Below, piece by piece: positions 62,201-64,000 of a stretch of 64,000 bases of DNA; within the stretch, counting starts at the first letter, position 1; each line of letters begins with the position of its first letter. The notes under the pieces are model-generated. The model was not told the origin of the DNA. It ran no database searches and saw nothing but the letters and a program-made list of their open reading frames with translations. Source of the DNA: Lachnospiraceae bacterium (lineage in GTDB: Bacteria; Bacillota; Clostridia; Lachnospirales; Lachnospiraceae); NCBI GenBank assembly GCA_014804695.1, contig JAAUZJ010000001.1, positions 56,193 through 120,192 on the forward strand, read 5' to 3'. Both the position numbers and the translations under genes were made by a program.

Positions 62201-62872
62201 ATCGTCAGCTGAATCGTATATCGGTTTTTCACTAAGCACTTTATAATAAACTGCATCCAGCTGTTTTTCAATATTTTCATAAGATATGTATTCTAAAGAT
62301 ACATAATATTTTCCACTATCATCGATAGCAGGCTTAAAATAGCCTGTCATATCATAACTGCCAGCTTCTACTTCCTCGTATCCGTCTATATAATCTTCGC
62401 TATCATCATAATCTTCTGTAGGACTTGTGACTGGAAAATTATCTTTTATGCCCTGTGCAGCATAATAATCCTCAAGCGCTTTCTTCTTTTCAAGCATAAA
62501 AGCCTGTCGTTCAGCTTTAGTATCAAAGCTGCACAGTACATCTTTCCAGCTCTTCCATGTCATTGTCTCACTATCCCATTCGGAAAGAACCGGCTCATAT
62601 CCATCAAAAAGATAACCAATTTCTGCGGCATTTATATCCGGTACAATTTCCAATACCGTGTACTCATCGCCTTCAGAAAACTGATTTCTCAACTTTTCAA
62701 TTCCCATAAGGGTATCCGCATTTTCCGCTGCCTGTGTACTGCTAAACACAGAAGAGACAACAACAGCGCCGGTAAGCAATACTGCTGTTGTCGCCGCTGC
62801 AATACGTCTATTACGTCCTGATTTAACAATGTCCATGAATTTACTTGTATTAATTTTCCCTACTTTTTTCAT
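56249..62872 (-). CDS. Giant DUF5057-type exported protein with acidic repeats
   Basis: About 2207 residues with an N-terminal signal-type segment (hydrophobic about 25-48, possible cleavage after TQA). The next domain starts with LEIVPDINAAEIGYL, which resembles DUF5057. Two very long low-complexity regions (about 288-535 and 698-970) consist mainly of Asp, Asn, Gly and Ser. Later parts include a beta/gamma-crystallin-like pair (about 1320-1422), an EF-hand-like loop DVNADGKFSEFE near 1542, a GATase-like region with GAIVDFINSGKSVLMAHDT, a DDDGDGQSD loop, and an Ig-like tail. No sortase or anchor signal is seen. It sits directly before pilB, so a pilus-linked surface function is inferred. ATG 62872 has GGAAG; a TTG at 62887 is unlikely. 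Confidence 0.75.
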   Translation of the reverse strand: MKKVGKINTSKFMDIVKSGRNRRIAAATTAVLLTGAVVVSSVFSSTQAAENADTLMGIEKLRNQFSEGDEYTVLEIVPDINAAEIGYLFDGYEPVLSEWDSETMTWKSWKDVLCSFDTKAERQAFMLEKKKALEDYYAAQGIKDNFPVTSPTEDYDDSEDYIDGYEEVEAGSYDMTGYFKPAIDDSGKYYVSLEYISYENIEKQLDAVYYKVLSEKPIYDSADDIADGTYIYKLDGALYRCIGTWGEIKDSISFSSSSEEKVPDDDEEDSGDKKNDDNTDDSGDDVGENGNGDAENGSGDNAGGDGGNENAENDSEENTNETDGNDNGDSVDGTGGNDENGIENNAASENKALGSSFAQVKWLKYVSTDDDKSGTSDKVSSPNKQENTNSGTNSDGVNNNAGTDQSNDSDNTTADGADNGGDDNGDNAGDNSGDNNGDNAGDNSGDNNGDNAGDNSGDNNGDNAGDNSGDNNGDNSGNNTGDNQGGNSGDNGDESGDNSDDNDGDDSDDNSDDNEGDDSDDDKKDSDKDSDKNSGKDNSIVQTAQAQDKSESYYIVYFERVTDIASLKNTGAYVVNDIKPAKLSNYGIENEHYTGQYNFAEVKDGENIQTYTFPGRILYCKGIFHNNEWFKQYVINMNKENFDNFKVKVITLTPEMLNKIYEEGTDEYEQGTIPDFDFLYLNSGYRTSTDIVITTPSDGEGDNKGADPSKDEGADNTGDNGDTDNTGDDDNTGDNGDTGNTGDDDNTGDNADKAGNDDSTEEGGNTDSGDGGNVDNSADNSSNAENSDNSNNSDNSNNSDNKNAADTENNGSESKTSNVNNSSYSGKSSLWKAFVSKDDSADVSKSEVSSDSDTSNDAVENTKDSKADDSNTGAADSTGNDDNTDVAGDTNNNDDATDGSNSDGDTTDDINNNDDTTGDADNADDSDNKDNTDDTDGDNAGDAVDTDNSEEGNADGESDKENPSSDSDNKSDASIVLYNTAGVDLKDKVSDLIFKTVSAKALPCLVDGLIIYGKAEVGGNIIASDANTDNTELFRLAAMLCQETLEKDYTSVSKENLLKGIVDDADKNFTTEQVYCRLGNGSDSIINDNFFNYTIYKEGGEIEEGFQNVLDEIKLENLYRESDTSGNYKPLSTNIAQAEAVRHILNYQNRRNVETKKSIKVLEIQPALTTEAEITKEQLQKWAPGVEEVETTIMTTAEFIGKIDKINEIYDLVYIGTSKEHLNISNWVTETGKSKDNEYLGSTVFNDKDMDGLIYYNIGDKRAVYLPMSGLLDSEYTSGRTYYYNFTRYGGNDITKEKKDALISFLNGSYPIIVSDEFIEQPVTLFEDDEYAGRRATLDVGDYSEQDLLDNQIYAAANTPAKGISSIQVKKGYQITLFEEDNFKGKSITIKEDVKNLTTSKVEGSGLTWNNRARSIIVRKVEDTDSQPVRAIDENHIDNSSYLYELVDTALKKKYTNFYVKGDIDETGSELLKFYLNRPKASLIEFSANGFKGGSLDGGTGVNDAYYIYPNTVGRYTLQYSFTIKNEGAASMDTKYYCKLYIDVNADGKFSEFEEVADIAMTNRNTGGYVSSNELYAGVPYTIIREVPTGYKGLLPWKVEVCQIDNENIYASEQGYTKLTGLDKEVLKICQITKVGDDVINLDKEINTSGTYFNILVYGGDYNGVNYPGITNDFELDVTTITIPEYEENFSNNNDYLSDFNMLILGFSDMYGDFTGDSESGAMGAIVDFINSGKSVLMAHDTTSFFNNPIVDGTELGYTNGGLYGYKDDTRFSATLNKYIRPLVGMDRYGVLSSSVVKRGVAMHEGSSDWNSLVSSGKDVAYKPKSGRKESVPEAQGYTYSTISAKDKRHDGNNANLDYTKNDMNLGELDSFRNSYVSQRFDDCYYWDNGGTNYGKDNGEMEIVNNGEVWQVHVTQVNEGQITEYPYRLEDDFEVGLTHAQYYQLDYTADDDGDGQSDLVVWYCLGGRTSTSGKSETIYSQSPNDVRNNYYIYNKGNITYTGMGHASKNDRSWAVWYTFDEAKLFINTMIASYQAGVKPPTVTVLESGSPDASQLTTMYRYYDSQHDISITDLANKENYEKVYFTVRDINFVKGTREIETHAYYHIDEIGGNETITVGGEEISVIQLEDRMYDAETDNLVDAYHLTSGDIYYILVPKDVMSNCEKGLDIYFEAQSTVKTNTTTENVYTTDKVYAKLQVLRAYLFELD
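60624..60733 (-). repeat. 45-base tandem repeats in the giant gene
   Basis: Two nearly identical 45-base units (60624-60668 and 60669-60713) and a partial third encode 15-residue units of type TGDNGDTGNTGDDDN. The reading frame is kept. Confidence 0.85.
61449..61592 (-). repeat. 36-base tandem repeat (minisatellite) in the giant gene
   Basis: Four in-frame 36-base units at 61449, 61485, 61521 and 61557; units 1-2 are identical, 3-4 are identical, and the two pairs differ at two bases. A diverged fifth unit follows. Each encodes GDNAGDNSGDNN-type 12-residue repeats. Confidence 0.92.
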
Positions 62873-62896
62873 AATCCGCACTTCCAATCATATACT

Positions 62897-62927
62897 ACCT
62901 GCGCTGTGAATTATTCACAGCGCAGGT
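62897..62927 (-). repeat. 14 bp perfect hairpin before the giant gene
   Basis: Arms ACCTGCGCTGTGAA and TTCACAGCGCAGGT with a 3-base loop lie between the partial gene stop and the giant gene start. It is GC-rich and perfect but has no T run on either strand. Confidence 0.85.
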
Positions 62928-62950
62928 TTACATAAATATAGTGTTCCCAT

Positions 62951-64000
62951 TTACACAAACTTCACATAACAATAGGTATATACGCTTGGATATTCTTTCA
63001 TGTATACCTTAACTGTTGCGCTCTTAATCTTGATGTCTCCATACACCTGCCAATCATATAGACCACTATTATTGATGACCTTAAAATTTGAATAGCCTCT
63101 AAGCATTTTAGGTGTACCAGCAACAACGTTAGTATCATTCCATGGTAACCCTTCCGGCTCTACAGTCACACCTGCCGGTGCTTCATAATCTAAAGTAATA
63201 TCATAATCAAAAACATGCGGTTCCTCTTGCCATGTATTGCAATAATATCCTATAACTTTATAATAGAAGTCAAACCCAGAATTTACATTACCTGTAGAAG
63301 TAGTAGTCTGACCATACAACTGAACATTACTTATATAATGAATACGACTATAGTTCCAAGTTGATCCATTTTTATATTCAAAATTAACCTCCACCATTAT
63401 ATAAAACTCTCGATCTGCCGGCAGGTCCTTATCAACAGTAAGCCAATAGTTAATTTTTTTACCTTCACCAAAATCGTAGGGCACTCCCAAATCTCCACCA
63501 TTCATGTCGAGAAGAACATGATCTTTCAACTCAGGTTCAACGTTTATTCTATTTCCATCCTTATCACAAAAATAATAATCGTAACTGGCAATTTGACACC
63601 AGCATTCGCCATCTACTACAGGCGGCCAAAACCAATACCAGTTCTCTCCATAACCACCACTGACTCCGCCTACGCCTTTTCCACGTTCCATTACAGAGTC
63701 CCCACCTAACGTTCTCTCAGGCGGAATATTATAATATACACGATCCGATACACTCTGATTAGTTGTAGGTGAATATAATGTAAGTATTATTTCTAATTGT
63801 TTATTATAATTTTCAGACTTTTGTATAATCGTCAAATCCAGAGTCTTATTTGTACTTGTAAAGCTTTCCACTCTGCTAGCTTCCACTACTTCCCATGTAT
63901 ATTTCAGCAACGCCTCATCTTCGTCGGTAAAGTCCGTCGTATGATATTCCGAATCATAATGCACTGTAAAAACAGGGTCATCACCCATCGGGATAATTTT
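62951..64000 (-). CDS. C-terminal part of an unrecognised exported or surface protein
   Basis: The reading frame is open to the high-coordinate edge, so the N-terminus is missing; about 349 residues are visible. The sequence is rich in Tyr, Trp, Asp, Asn and Val with alternating beta-strand character, contains several Cys (for example WCQIASYDYYFC) and a Gly/Trp segment GVSGGYGENWYWFWPP. It ends YTYCYVKFV without a membrane segment or anchor signal. I do not recognise a family. Its place just before the giant exported protein and pilB suggests a shared transcript and a surface location. Confidence 0.7.
   Translation of the reverse strand, partial: KIIPMGDDPVFTVHYDSEYHTTDFTDEDEALLKYTWEVVEASRVESFTSTNKTLDLTIIQKSENYNKQLEIILTLYSPTTNQSVSDRVYYNIPPERTLGGDSVMERGKGVGGVSGGYGENWYWFWPPVVDGECWCQIASYDYYFCDKDGNRINVEPELKDHVLLDMNGGDLGVPYDFGEGKKINYWLTVDKDLPADREFYIMVEVNFEYKNGSTWNYSRIHYISNVQLYGQTTTSTGNVNSGFDFYYKVIGYYCNTWQEEPHVFDYDITLDYEAPAGVTVEPEGLPWNDTNVVAGTPKMLRGYSNFKVINNSGLYDWQVYGDIKIKSATVKVYMKEYPSVYTYCYVKFV

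Overview
The window comes from a motile, low-to-mid GC, Gram-positive anaerobe of the Clostridia, most probably a Lachnospiraceae (Roseburia/Butyrivibrio-like) bacterium. This rests on the gene families present (DUF6115, DUF6033-like, FapA and DUF5057 proteins, rubrerythrin, CodY), Gram-positive flagellar gene order with FliY and CheC/CheD, strong GGAGG ribosome binding sites and A/T-rich promoters. All genes I can support lie on the minus strand, so transcription runs from high to low coordinates; plus-strand ORFs are shadows. No rRNA, tRNA, CRISPR, insertion sequence or prophage was seen. No gap exceeds 300 bases.

Read in the direction of transcription, the window starts (64000-54445) with the tail of an unrecognised exported protein, a 2.2k-residue DUF5057-type exported protein with long Asp/Asn/Gly repeats and putative calcium-binding modules, and a PilB/GspE type IV pilus ATPase. 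Then come topA and codY (54322-51423).

The core (51153-15309) is a large flagellar/chemotaxis region: flgB-flgC-fliE-fliF-fliG-fliH-fliI-fliJ-motE-like-fliK-flgD-TIGR02530-flgE, a strong intrinsic terminator, then flbD-motA-motB-fliL-fliM-fliY-cheY-fliO-fliP-fliQ-fliR-flhB-flhA-flhF-flhG-pilZ-cheB-cheA-cheW-cheC-cheD-hypothetical-fliA-fapA-hypothetical-DUF6115-MltG-like. It encodes the rod and hook, export apparatus, C-ring, stator, chemotaxis core and the flagellar sigma factor; flagellin is not here. It is followed by rpsB-tsf with its own promoter and a structured leader. The topA/codY left flank and rpsB-tsf right flank match the Bacillus subtilis fla/che locus.

The last third (13244-1) is accessory: a chemoreceptor; a signalling cluster (secreted protein, FecR-domain protein, CHASE2 class III nucleotide cyclase, TIM-barrel protein, GAF-HD-GYP phosphodiesterase); a DUF6033-like gene behind a good sigma-28 promoter; a membrane-fused spermidine synthase homologue; rubrerythrin; a polysaccharide deacetylase; and the start of a probable bactofilin.

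The most unusual material is the repeat-rich pilus-linked protein, paired non-terminator hairpins at several gene junctions, the cyclase/HD-GYP cluster, the rpsB leader and the phased repeats in front of the flagellar promoter.
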